NCBI GenBank assembly: GCA_030550075.1
Contig: JAUQQB010000108.1
Location: 1-8,326 of the forward strand
Direction: 5' to 3'
Length of the DNA: 8,326 nt
From: Chloroflexota bacterium
GTDB lineage: Bacteria > Chloroflexota > Anaerolineae > Thermoflexales > Thermoflexaceae
Below, in pieces: positions 1 through 6,273 of the stretch (its first letter is position 1; each line of letters begins with the position of its first letter). Below the pieces are notes generated by a model. It saw nothing but the letters and a program-made list of their open reading frames with translations, did no database searches and was not told the origin of the DNA. Made by a program: the position numbers and the translations under genes.

Positions 1-1
1 G

Positions 2-595
2 CTAACGCCCGGGGCGGGCGAAGTAGCTTAAGGCGAGGCGGATTTTCTCCTCCAGAGGCAAGTTGGGATCCGGCGGCACGTGGGCCAGGGCAGCCTGAGC
101 CTCGACCGCGCTGTAGCCCAGCGCCGTAAGCGCCGCGATGATCTCCGTGTCGTCCGCCCGGGAAATGGAAACCCCGGGCACCGGCACCGTGCCGATCCGA
201 TCCTTTAGATGAAGGATAATGGCCCGCGCGGTCTTGGGGCCAATGCCGGGCACCCGGCGGAGGACGTCCACCTGCTCCTGCGCGATGGCCGCCCGTAGGG
301 TGGGGGCGGAAAGGCCCAGCAACGCGAGGGCAGCCCGCGGCCCCACGCCGTTCACCGTGAGCAGTTGTTCGAAGAGCTCCCGCTCATCCTCATCGGCGAA
401 CCCATAAAGGGTGAAGACCAGCCCATGGCCCTCCATACGGGCCATTAAAGTCGTATGCAACGCGATGGGCTCTCCCATGCGCGCTCGGGCCAGCACGCTG
501 GGGGGGACATAGGCCTGGATGATCCACCCGCTCAGATCTAATCGGATCCAGTCTTTCCCGATGGCCTCAACGATCCCACGCACCTGAACCAGCAT
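2..595 (-). CDS. ruvA: Holliday junction branch migration protein RuvA
   Basis: RuvA binds the four-way DNA junction and loads the RuvB motor during recombinational repair. The 197-residue product has the family's usual length and three-domain plan: an N-terminal OB-fold (about 1-65, ending in LYGF), two helix-hairpin-helix motifs (VNGVGP at 81-86 and VPGIGP at 115-120), and a C-terminal RuvB-contact domain (about 148-197, with ALTALGYS). The start is the ATG at 593-595, where the protein opens MLVQVRGIV and is preceded by AGGAAGGGGAG. An in-frame upstream ATG at 709 would add 38 unrelated, low-complexity residues and is rejected. The loop that carries the acidic pin in E. coli (Glu55-Asp56) reads MEGHG here and is about three residues longer, so only one acidic residue is kept. 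The TAG stop lies at the window edge; ruvB is not visible. It is last in a yebC-ruvC-regulator-ruvA series. Confidence 0.95.
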   Translation of the reverse strand: MLVQVRGIVEAIGKDWIRLDLSGWIIQAYVPPSVLARARMGEPIALHTTLMARMEGHGLVFTLYGFADEDERELFEQLLTVNGVGPRAALALLGLSAPTLRAAIAQEQVDVLRRVPGIGPKTARAIILHLKDRIGTVPVPGVSISRADDTEIIAALTALGYSAVEAQAALAHVPPDPNLPLEEKIRLALSYFARPGR

Positions 596-891
596 CGCTC
601 CCCTTCCTGATCGAAAAACGATCGGATGAACTCCCGATTTATTCCCTTTCCCCCTCCAGGGGGGTTGGGGAGAAAAGCGAAGCGGACCGCCGAAAGCGGC
701 CTGCCCCACCCCTCAAATCCACCGACCCTTCAGATTATCGGGAGGGGGCTTGACCCACACAAGTCTCTCTCGAATCAACATGTGATCTGCGGGAATTCCC
801 AAAGGAGCCAAAATGGGAAGCCCAGTTTCCTTTGACCTATCTATGGGACGTTGAGAGGAAGCAGGACCGCCTTGGGCAATTTTCTTGATCC
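596..891. other. Non-coding gap upstream of ruvA with short inverted repeats
   Basis: No convincing gene was found in these 296 bases. Visible structures are GATCG-AAAAA-CGATC (609-623), a C5/G5 hairpin with a TCCA loop (650-663) in a pyrimidine/purine-biased stretch, CCGC-CGAAA-GCGG (687-699), and the 10-base palindrome GGGAATTCCC (791-800). The 609-623 repeat lies about 14 bases upstream of the ruvA start, so it could be an operator or a weak mRNA hairpin; this is conjecture. The C/G-rich hairpin looks like the kind of sequence that occurs as dispersed intergenic repeats, but only one copy is in the window. No clear promoter or U-tailed terminator could be identified on the minus strand. 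Confidence 0.4.
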
Positions 892-1782
892 CTAAAGATC
901 CTCTCTCAGAATCTCCCACGCGGGAAGCCCAGCGAGCTCGACGGCCGGTGGCCATGGCCGGGCATGCAACGGCGCGGGAAGCGCCGCATAGGCGGGATCC
1001 GTGATCAGCCATAGGCCTGCCGGAAGCAGGTATGCCAGCCGGAGGGCTTCCTCAACGGCCTCGCCGAACATCGCCCCTGCAGCCAGCCCGGGGCTCTCCA
1101 GCCAGCCCACGGATACAGATCCGATGTGGAGCACCGCTCTCCATGGAATGGCCCCACCGTTCGCGCGCCGAAGGGCGTCGAGCGCCCGAGCCACGCTGGG
1201 AAATAGGGCCAGTAGGCTCCCATCCGGAATAGGCAGGAGGAGACCATTTTCCTGCCGAAGGCCCCAGGTCCAGCGAGCCCACTCGGGGAGCAGATGTGGC
1301 AAACCCCTGGAATTGGATGGGCGCAGAACGAGGATCCCGGCAGATGGATAACGACCATGGGCCGGGAGAGATGGGCGAAAAGCCGCGAGCCAGCGGAACC
1401 CGGCGCGCAGCGCAACCAGACGTTCGGCCACGGCGATCCGGGCCAGGAGCTCCTGGGGAGCATAGGGCTTCGTCACATAATCGTCCGCCCCTGCCAGAAG
1501 GGCTTCGGCAATATGATCCGGGTCAGTGCGTCCGGAGACCACCAAGATGGTCGGGTTCCAGCCAAAGGAACGAGCGCGGAGCTCCCTCAGCCAGGCCAGG
1601 CCATCCCCATCAGGGAGGTTCAAGTCCAGGACAATCACTGTAGGGCGCAGCTCCGCCAGGCGTTGGCGAGCAGTTCGAAGATCCGGAGCCACCACCGCCG
1701 GGCGGCGGCTCCAGCTCAACAACTCATAAAGTGCCTGCGCCTCAGCAGGCTGATCCTCGACGATCAGAACTGGGCCGATCAT
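892..1782 (-). CDS. Response regulator with degenerate class III cyclase-like output domain
   Basis: This is a two-component response regulator of 296 residues. Residues 1-120 form a complete receiver domain: acidic pair E9-D10, phosphoacceptor D53 (VLDLNLPDG), S83 at the Thr/Ser position (VVSGRTD) and K105 (YVTKPY). Residues about 145-296 contain no winged-helix or HTH. They follow the order of a class III adenylate/guanylate cyclase homology domain: IPDGSLLALFPSVARAL (185-201), WRAVLHIGSVSVGW (214-227), then FGEAVEEALRLA with GLWLITDPAYAAL (239-268). The first metal-binding Asp (expected near ILVLRPSN, 150-157) is absent and the second is doubtful, so catalysis is unlikely; it may bind a nucleotide or a partner. 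The receiver call is firm and the output-domain call is inference. The start is the ATG at 1780-1782, preceded by GAGG. It lies between ruvC and ruvA on the same strand, with gaps of 205 and 296 bases. No partner histidine kinase is in the window. Confidence 0.8.
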   Translation of the reverse strand: MIGPVLIVEDQPAEAQALYELLSWSRRPAVVAPDLRTARQRLAELRPTVIVLDLNLPDGDGLAWLRELRARSFGWNPTILVVSGRTDPDHIAEALLAGADDYVTKPYAPQELLARIAVAERLVALRAGFRWLAAFRPSLPAHGRYPSAGILVLRPSNSRGLPHLLPEWARWTWGLRQENGLLLPIPDGSLLALFPSVARALDALRRANGGAIPWRAVLHIGSVSVGWLESPGLAAGAMFGEAVEEALRLAYLLPAGLWLITDPAYAALPAPLHARPWPPAVELAGLPAWEILREDL

Positions 1783-1987
1783 GCAGATCCTCGCGCGACG
1801 CGGAGTGCTTTGTCCCGTTATGAACGGGGGATTGGGGGATCGGGATCCGCAAGGAAGGTGGAGGGTCCTTTCCCCCAAATATTCTTCAGCAGTTCAGGCA
1901 GGGGGGCCTTCAGTTCCCTGCTCGAACCCCTGAAAACTCCCCCCCAAACGGACAAGACAGGCATCCTGGGTGGGGATTCCGGAGTCG

Positions 1988-2473
1988 CTAAAGGATCGCT
2001 GACAGGCGGGCGTGGTTGAGATGGCAGATGGCGACCGCGAGGGCATCCGCCACGTCATCGGGACGGGGGACCTCGGGCAGGCGCAGGAGCATACGGACCA
2101 TGGTCTGGATCTGGGCTTTGGGAGCGCTCCCGTATCCGACCAGCGCCTGCTTGACATCGGCTGGCGTGTATTCATAGACCGGGATCTCCGCCTGGGCCAG
2201 CGCCAGCAGCGTCACACCGCGCGCCTGGCCCACGGCGAAGGCGGTGGTCACATTGCGCCCGAAAAAAACCCGCTCGATGGCAGCGACGTCCGGGCGGTAG
2301 CTTTGAATCAGCGAGCAAATGGCGTCGTAAAGCTGACGGAGGCGAAGAGGAAGCGGATCCCCCGCCGGCGTCCGGATGTCCCCATAGACCAGGGCTTCAA
2401 GATCCCCTTCCCGGTCCTCCACCAGGCCGTAGCCGGTGATGGCGATCCCCGGATCGATCCCGAGCACCCGCAT
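1988..2473 (-). CDS. ruvC: Crossover junction endodeoxyribonuclease RuvC
   Basis: RuvC is the Holliday junction resolvase that makes symmetric nicks in junctions held by RuvAB. The product has 161 residues, slightly shorter than E. coli RuvC. All four metal-binding acidic residues of the RNase H-like fold can be placed: D7 in LGIDPGIAITGYG, E67 in AAIERVFFGRN, and D140 and D143 in RPDDVADALAVAICH. The FFGRN and YTPADVKQALVGYG segments are also typical of the family. The start is the ATG at 2471-2473, which shares one base with the yebC stop (TGATG), suggesting translational coupling. The TAG stop is at 1988-1990, after which 205 non-coding bases separate it from the response regulator. Confidence 0.95.
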   Translation of the reverse strand: MRVLGIDPGIAITGYGLVEDREGDLEALVYGDIRTPAGDPLPLRLRQLYDAICSLIQSYRPDVAAIERVFFGRNVTTAFAVGQARGVTLLALAQAEIPVYEYTPADVKQALVGYGSAPKAQIQTMVRMLLRLPEVPRPDDVADALAVAICHLNHARLSAIL

Positions 2474-3234
2474 CAGGCAGCCTGAGCCTCATATTTGCGA
2501 ATTAGCTCATCGGAGATCTCCAGGTTCGAATACACCTGCTGCACGTCGTCCAGCTCCTCCAGCGCGTCCACCAGCGACATCACCGACATGGTGGCGTGGT
2601 CGTCCAGGGTGACCCGCGTCTTGGGCCGCATGGTCAGCTCGGCGTTGTCGATGGTCAGGCCGGTCTGCAGCAGGCTTTGACGGACCGCCTGGAGGTCCTC
2701 CGGCGCCGTGTAGATCTCCACCAGGTCATCGCTGATCTCCACATCCTCTGCTCCAGCTTCGATGGCGAGCTCGAAGATCTTCTCCGGGTCCTGGCCATCA
2801 GGCCGGATCGCGATATAGCCCTTCTTCTCAAAGTTCCACATCACGGCGCCGGATTCCGCGAGGCTGCCGCCGTGGCGGGAGAAGGTGCGGCGGAGCTCCG
2901 CTACTGTCCGGTTCCGGTTATCGGTCAGCACCCGCACGATGATGGCTACCCCATGGGGTCCATAGCCCTCGTAAAGCAGTTCCTCAAATTGTTCTGCGCC
3001 CTTCTCCAAACCCGCCCCGCGTCGGATCGCCCGCTCGATGTTGTCCTTCGGCATATTGGCTGCCCGTGCCCGCTCGATTGCCAACCGTAGGCGCATGTTC
3101 ATCTCAGGATCCGGCCCCCCCTCCCGGGCCGCGACGATCAGCTCGCGGGTCAGGCGGCTGAAGAGCTGCCCTCGCTTGGCATCCATCGCCGCCTTGCGGT
3201 GTTTAATGTTCGCCCATTTGCTGTGTCCGGCCAT
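2473..3234 (-). CDS. yebC: YebC/TACO1 family protein
   Basis: YebC/TACO1 proteins were long annotated as transcription regulators, partly because they neighbour ruvC. More recent work places the family at the ribosome, aiding translation through difficult sequences such as proline runs. The 253-residue product has the usual family length and begins with the signature MAGHSKWANIKHRKAAMDAK. It continues with LFSRLTRELIVAAREGG, ANMPKDNIERAIRRG and the ELLYEGYGPHGVAIIV segment, and has the typical C-terminal half ending in acidic helices. The start is the ATG at 3232-3234, preceded by AAGGAGG about nine bases upstream. An in-frame ATG at 3291 would add 19 non-conserved residues and is rejected. 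It is first in the yebC-ruvC pair and divergent from the nrd operon. Confidence 0.96.
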   Translation of the reverse strand: MAGHSKWANIKHRKAAMDAKRGQLFSRLTRELIVAAREGGPDPEMNMRLRLAIERARAANMPKDNIERAIRRGAGLEKGAEQFEELLYEGYGPHGVAIIVRVLTDNRNRTVAELRRTFSRHGGSLAESGAVMWNFEKKGYIAIRPDGQDPEKIFELAIEAGAEDVEISDDLVEIYTAPEDLQAVRQSLLQTGLTIDNAELTMRPKTRVTLDDHATMSVMSLVDALEELDDVQQVYSNLEISDELIRKYEAQAA

Positions 3235-3274
3235 CAGGGTTTCCTCCTTCAATGGAAGTCTGCGCGATCTCCTC

Positions 3275-3300
3275 CATCGCAATTCTATCATAATGTATCT
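3275..3300 (-). promoter_or_regulatory. yebC: Possible yebC promoter (-10-like region)
   Basis: Read on the minus strand, this AT-rich patch upstream of yebC gives TATGATAGAAT, which contains overlapping -10-like hexamers (TATGAT and TAGAAT). It is the most AT-rich point between yebC and the divergent nrd promoter. No good -35 hexamer is found at 16-18 bases from either candidate, so the assignment is weak. Confidence 0.3.
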
Positions 3301-3321
3301 TCAAGGCCTCTTGCGATATCC

Positions 3322-3349
3322 TTGACGTTTCCCCTTACCCGTGTATAAT
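3322..3349 (+). promoter_or_regulatory. Sigma70-type promoter of the riboswitch-nrdAB transcript
   Basis: TTGACG at 3322-3327 and a perfect TATAAT at 3344-3349 are separated by 16 bases. This is the best housekeeping promoter in the window. Transcription would begin near 3356, only a few bases before the P1 helix of the cobalamin riboswitch, giving a leader of about 270 bases before nrdA. Confidence 0.8.
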
Positions 3350-3358
3350 AGCCTCCAA

Positions 3359-3543
3359 GGCCGGATGGAACTGCGGATGGGTGACGGGAAGTCCGGTGGG
3401 AAACCGGCGCTGCCCCGCAGCGGTAACCGGGGACGAAAGCCGCTGAGTGCGGCCTCCCCTGAGGGCTGCACGACCCGCCACTGGGGGAAAGCCCCCTGGG
3501 AAGGCGCGGCGAGTAGGACGATCCGGAAGCCCGAAGACCGGCC
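3359..3543 (+). promoter_or_regulatory. Cobalamin (AdoCbl) riboswitch aptamer
   Basis: The conserved core of the cobalamin riboswitch is clear. GACGGGAAGTCCGGTGGGAAA at 3383-3403 is followed by an aptamer run with GCTGCCCCGCAGCGGTAAC (3409-3427). The B12-box-like element GGAAGCCCGAAGACCGGCC lies at 3525-3543. The ends close as a P1 helix: GGCCGG (3359-3364) pairs perfectly with CCGGCC (3538-3543). P5 is CCGG (3393-3396) with CCGG (3404-3407), leaving loop TGGGAAA. Such riboswitches normally lower expression when adenosylcobalamin is bound. Here the aptamer sits between a strong promoter and nrdA, so its target is the RNR operon rather than B12 synthesis or transport. Streptomyces nrdABS is a known parallel. 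Confidence 0.95.
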
Positions 3544-3557
3544 CATCCTCCCCAAAG

Positions 3558-3589
3558 CCTTTGATCGCCTCGCGGGAGGGCGATCAAGG
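3558..3589 (+). promoter_or_regulatory. Expression-platform hairpin downstream of the aptamer
   Basis: CC-(bulged T)-TTGATCGCC (3558-3569) pairs with GGCGATCAAGG (3579-3589), an 11-base-pair stem with one bulge and a GC-rich loop of about nine bases. It lies between the aptamer and the nrdA ribosome binding site, where an expression platform is expected. It is followed by GGACGCCTTCCCCATCTT rather than a U-run, so it is not a canonical intrinsic terminator. It may instead set the geometry of a translational switch, or terminate weakly. Confidence 0.55.
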
Positions 3590-3615
3590 ACGCCTTCCCC
3601 ATCTTAGAGCTCGAC

Positions 3616-3640
3616 AGGAGTTACGTGGTTGGTTCCCACG
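3616..3640 (+). promoter_or_regulatory. nrdA: nrdA ribosome binding site and start-codon hairpin
   Basis: AGGAG at 3616-3620 lies eight bases before the TTG at 3629-3631, and this decides the start. CGTGG (3624-3628) can pair with CCACG (3636-3640), placing the TTG in the loop. The stretch TTCCCAC (3633-3639) is complementary to GTGGGAA (3396-3402) of aptamer loop L5 and its closing base, so it could form the L5-L13 kissing interaction known from cobalamin riboswitches. The hairpin and complementarity are seen in the sequence; the switching role is inferred. Confidence 0.5.
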
Positions 3641-6151
3641 GGTTTAGGGGTAATGGCATTCTTCTCCACCCTCAGGGCTTTCAACTACGTAAGTCCTCAG
3701 CTCGAATTTCGGGAAGGTGGAACCCCTGCCGGCCGTTTCCCGCGCGATCCCATCCTCAATCCGGAGGATGCCATGATCGTGCGGCAGGCTTCTCATGGCA
3801 AGATGGCGTTGCGTCACTGGCTTCAGGCCACTGGCCTTCCCGAACCCTTACAGACCCAAGTCCTCGCAGAAGCTCAGGACGTCATGCTGGATCGCCTGGA
3901 TCCGCTTCAGGCCCTGGAGGGGCTGATCCTGATTGCAACCCAGCGGATCCGGGAGGATCCCCGTTGGGAACGGGCAGCCGCTGCCCTGCTGCGGCGGCGC
4001 ATCGTTCTAGAGGCCACTGGCTCCGAGGAAGCCGATTACGCGCGATGGTTCCCCGATTACATCCGCAAAGGCGTAGCCCGTGGCGTCCTTCATCCCGATT
4101 TGCTGCGCTTCGATCTGGATCGGCTGGCCCGCGCCATGGACCCCCGTCGGGATACTCTTCTGCCCTATATGGGGCTGGTTACCCTCTATGATCGATACTT
4201 GGTGCGAGATCCGGAGACGCGACAGGTGCTGGAGCTCCCTCAGGCATTATGGATGCGGGTGTCCATGGGGCTGGCGCTCGCGGAGAACCACCGGGAGGAA
4301 TGGGCGCTGCGCTTTTATGAGCGGATCAGCACGCTGCGCTACCTCCCCAGCACCCCTACCCTCTTCAACAGCGGAACCCCTCACCATCAGCTGGCCTCGT
4401 GCTATCTATATGAGGTCCACGATAGCCTGGATCATATCCTGGATGCCGCAGCCGCCTTCGGGATGCTGGCCAAATACGCAGGGGGCATCGGTGCCTCCAT
4501 CACCCGCCTGCGGGCCGTCGGGGCTCCGGTGCGTGGCATCAACGGCCGCAGCGGCGGCCTTATCCCTTTCCTCCACCTCTACGACGCGCTGATCCACGCT
4601 ATCAATCAGGGAGGGCGGCGACGGGGAACCATGGCCGCCTACCTGGAGCCATGGCACCTGGAGATCGAAGCCTTCCTGGATCTGCGCCGGAACGCCGGAG
4701 ATCCCTATCAGCGAACCCCATCGCTGGACACCGCTTTGTGGATCCCCGATGTCTTCATGGAGCGGGTGGCCGATGATGCGGATTGGTATCTGTTCGATCC
4801 GATGTATGTGAGCGACCTCCCGGATTTGTATGGGGAGGCTTTCCGACAACGCTATGCGTTCTATATGGAGCAGGCGGAGCGAGGGGAGCTGCCCCGCCAG
4901 GCATGGCGGAAGGTGCGGGCGCGGGCGCTTTACCGGAAGATCCTAGCAGCCCTGATGGAAACCGGCCACCCGTGGATCACCTTCAAGGACAGCGCGAACC
5001 TGCGCAGCATGCTGCGTCGCGCAGGCGTAATCCACTCTCTGAACCTGTGTACGGAGGTCGCTCTCCCGACCAACCGTGATGAGATCGCCGTGTGCAACCT
5101 GGCCAGCGTCAACCTGGTCCGCCATCTGCGGCCGGATGGCACCCTGGACGAGGAGGACCTGAGCCGCACGGTGGAAGTGGCCGTGCGCGGACTGGACAAC
5201 GCCATTAGCCTGAACCTCTATCCGGACGAACGAGCCCGGCGCAGCAATCTTCTGAACCGACCGGTGGGGCTGGGGCTGATGGGGTTCGCGGAACTGCTGG
5301 CCCGATGGGGCCTCTCGTTTAACGACCCGGAGGCAGCGGAACATGCTGACCGCATCGTGGAGCTCCTCTCCTACCACGCGATACGCGCCAGCGTCGCCCT
5401 GGCCCGGGAGCGCGGATCCTTCCCTCGCTTCGAGGGAAGCGAGTGGTCGAAGGGCCGTCTTCCATCGGACACCATCGAGGATCTGGAGCGAGAGCGGGGA
5501 TGGCCCATGAAGGTGGGCCGTTCCGGGCGGCTGGATTGGGAAAGCCTGCGGGAGGAGGTGCGTCGGGGGATCCGCAACGGGACGCTGATGGCCATCGCCC
5601 CCACCGCGACCATCGCCCTCATTGCCGGCACCAGCCCGAGCATGGATCCCTACTTCAGCAACCTGTTCGTGCGCTCGACGCTTTCCGGGCGGTTCGTGGA
5701 GTTCCATCCAGTGCTGGTGGAGGTCCTTCAGGAGCTGAAGTTGTGGGAGCAGGTGCGGGATCGCCTGGTGGAGTCCCAGGGGGATGTCATGGGCATTCCG
5801 GAGATCCCAGAGCCGGTGCGTCAGCGCTTCCCCACCGCCTTCCAGATCCGACCGGAGGCCCTGCTGGAGATAACCGCCCGGGCGCAGAAGTGGGTGGATA
5901 TGGGCATCAGCCGCAGTATGTATTTCGCTGTTGGAACTCCTGCGGAACTGGAAGAGGTCTACCTGCAGGCGTGGCGGATGGGCCTGAAGGCGACTTACTA
6001 TTGCTACGTGAGGCCTCGCATGCGGGCCGAGCCGGCCACGGTCCCCGTGAACAAGGCCATCCAGCGGCCTCAATGGGTGGAGGCCGCAGAAGCCGAGCTG
6101 CAGGCCGGCCCCGCCTGTGCCCCGGATGGCGCTTGCGAGGCCTGTCAGTAG
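3629..6151 (+). CDS. nrdA: Class I ribonucleoside-diphosphate reductase large subunit
   Basis: NrdA is the catalytic subunit that reduces ribonucleotides to deoxyribonucleotides using a radical supplied by NrdB. In the 840-residue product the active site is complete: C258 (HQLASCYL) and C489 (AVCNLASVNL) form the reducing pair, and N472, C474 and E476 lie in SLNLCTEVALPTN. The radical-transfer pair Y790-Y791 (KATYYCYV) marks a class I enzyme rather than B12-dependent class II. The C-terminal cysteines C830, C836 and C839 (CAPDGACEACQ) would be the redox shuttle. The PTATIALIAGTSPSMDPYFSN segment is typical of the family. No N-terminal ATP-cone is recognisable, so dATP feedback at an activity site is probably absent. 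The start is TTG, supported by AGGAG eight bases upstream; an ATG at 3653 is the alternative. The riboswitch lies just upstream and nrdB follows after 122 bases. Confidence 0.95.
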   Translation: MVPTGLGVMAFFSTLRAFNYVSPQLEFREGGTPAGRFPRDPILNPEDAMIVRQASHGKMALRHWLQATGLPEPLQTQVLAEAQDVMLDRLDPLQALEGLILIATQRIREDPRWERAAAALLRRRIVLEATGSEEADYARWFPDYIRKGVARGVLHPDLLRFDLDRLARAMDPRRDTLLPYMGLVTLYDRYLVRDPETRQVLELPQALWMRVSMGLALAENHREEWALRFYERISTLRYLPSTPTLFNSGTPHHQLASCYLYEVHDSLDHILDAAAAFGMLAKYAGGIGASITRLRAVGAPVRGINGRSGGLIPFLHLYDALIHAINQGGRRRGTMAAYLEPWHLEIEAFLDLRRNAGDPYQRTPSLDTALWIPDVFMERVADDADWYLFDPMYVSDLPDLYGEAFRQRYAFYMEQAERGELPRQAWRKVRARALYRKILAALMETGHPWITFKDSANLRSMLRRAGVIHSLNLCTEVALPTNRDEIAVCNLASVNLVRHLRPDGTLDEEDLSRTVEVAVRGLDNAISLNLYPDERARRSNLLNRPVGLGLMGFAELLARWGLSFNDPEAAEHADRIVELLSYHAIRASVALARERGSFPRFEGSEWSKGRLPSDTIEDLERERGWPMKVGRSGRLDWESLREEVRRGIRNGTLMAIAPTATIALIAGTSPSMDPYFSNLFVRSTLSGRFVEFHPVLVEVLQELKLWEQVRDRLVESQGDVMGIPEIPEPVRQRFPTAFQIRPEALLEITARAQKWVDMGISRSMYFAVGTPAELEEVYLQAWRMGLKATYYCYVRPRMRAEPATVPVNKAIQRPQWVEAAEAELQAGPACAPDGACEACQ

Positions 6152-6200
6152 CGCCGCCCCGGGACAGGACTTTGAGGCTCGGGGAACAGGGATCCGGCGA

Positions 6201-6218
6201 GAAGGCGGATGCGCCTTC
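6201..6218 (+). other. Perfect hairpin in the nrdA-nrdB gap
   Basis: GAAGGCG (6201-6207) and CGCCTTC (6212-6218) form a seven-base-pair stem with a GATG loop, 49 bases after the nrdA stop and 55 bases before the nrdB start. It is followed by CTTACCC, not a U-run. It could stabilise the upstream mRNA or give partial termination that tunes the NrdA:NrdB ratio; neither role is shown by sequence alone. Confidence 0.45.
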
Positions 6219-6273
6219 CTTACCCTTGCCATAACTGCCCCAAGGTTCCAATCTGCTGACAGGAGGTCTGTCC

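Noticed and set aside
596..709. N-terminal extension of RuvA from the ATG at 709
   Set aside because: The extension is not conserved in the family and the ATG at 595 has a good ribosome binding site and the correct MLVQVRG start.
713..1012. Minus-strand frame between the response regulator and ruvA
   Set aside because: It overlaps the end of the regulator in another frame, has no ribosome binding site and no recognisable family.
1783..1987. Protein-like frame between ruvC and the response regulator (contains ELKAPLPELLKNIW)
   Set aside because: It is short, with no start or ribosome binding site identified and no family recognised; the G/C homopolymer runs suggest intergenic DNA.
3558..3589. 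Intrinsic terminator in the riboswitch leader
   Set aside because: The stem is strong, but it is followed by GGACGCCTTCCCC rather than a U-run; kept only as an expression-platform hairpin.
3629..6151. B12-dependent class II RNR (NrdJ), as the riboswitch might suggest
   Set aside because: The tandem tyrosines (Y790-Y791) of the class I radical path are present, and a complete radical subunit gene follows in the same operon.
4943..6232. Long open frame of 429 codons on the minus strand
   Set aside because: It is antisense to nrdA and nrdA explains the region fully; long antisense frames are expected in GC-rich DNA.
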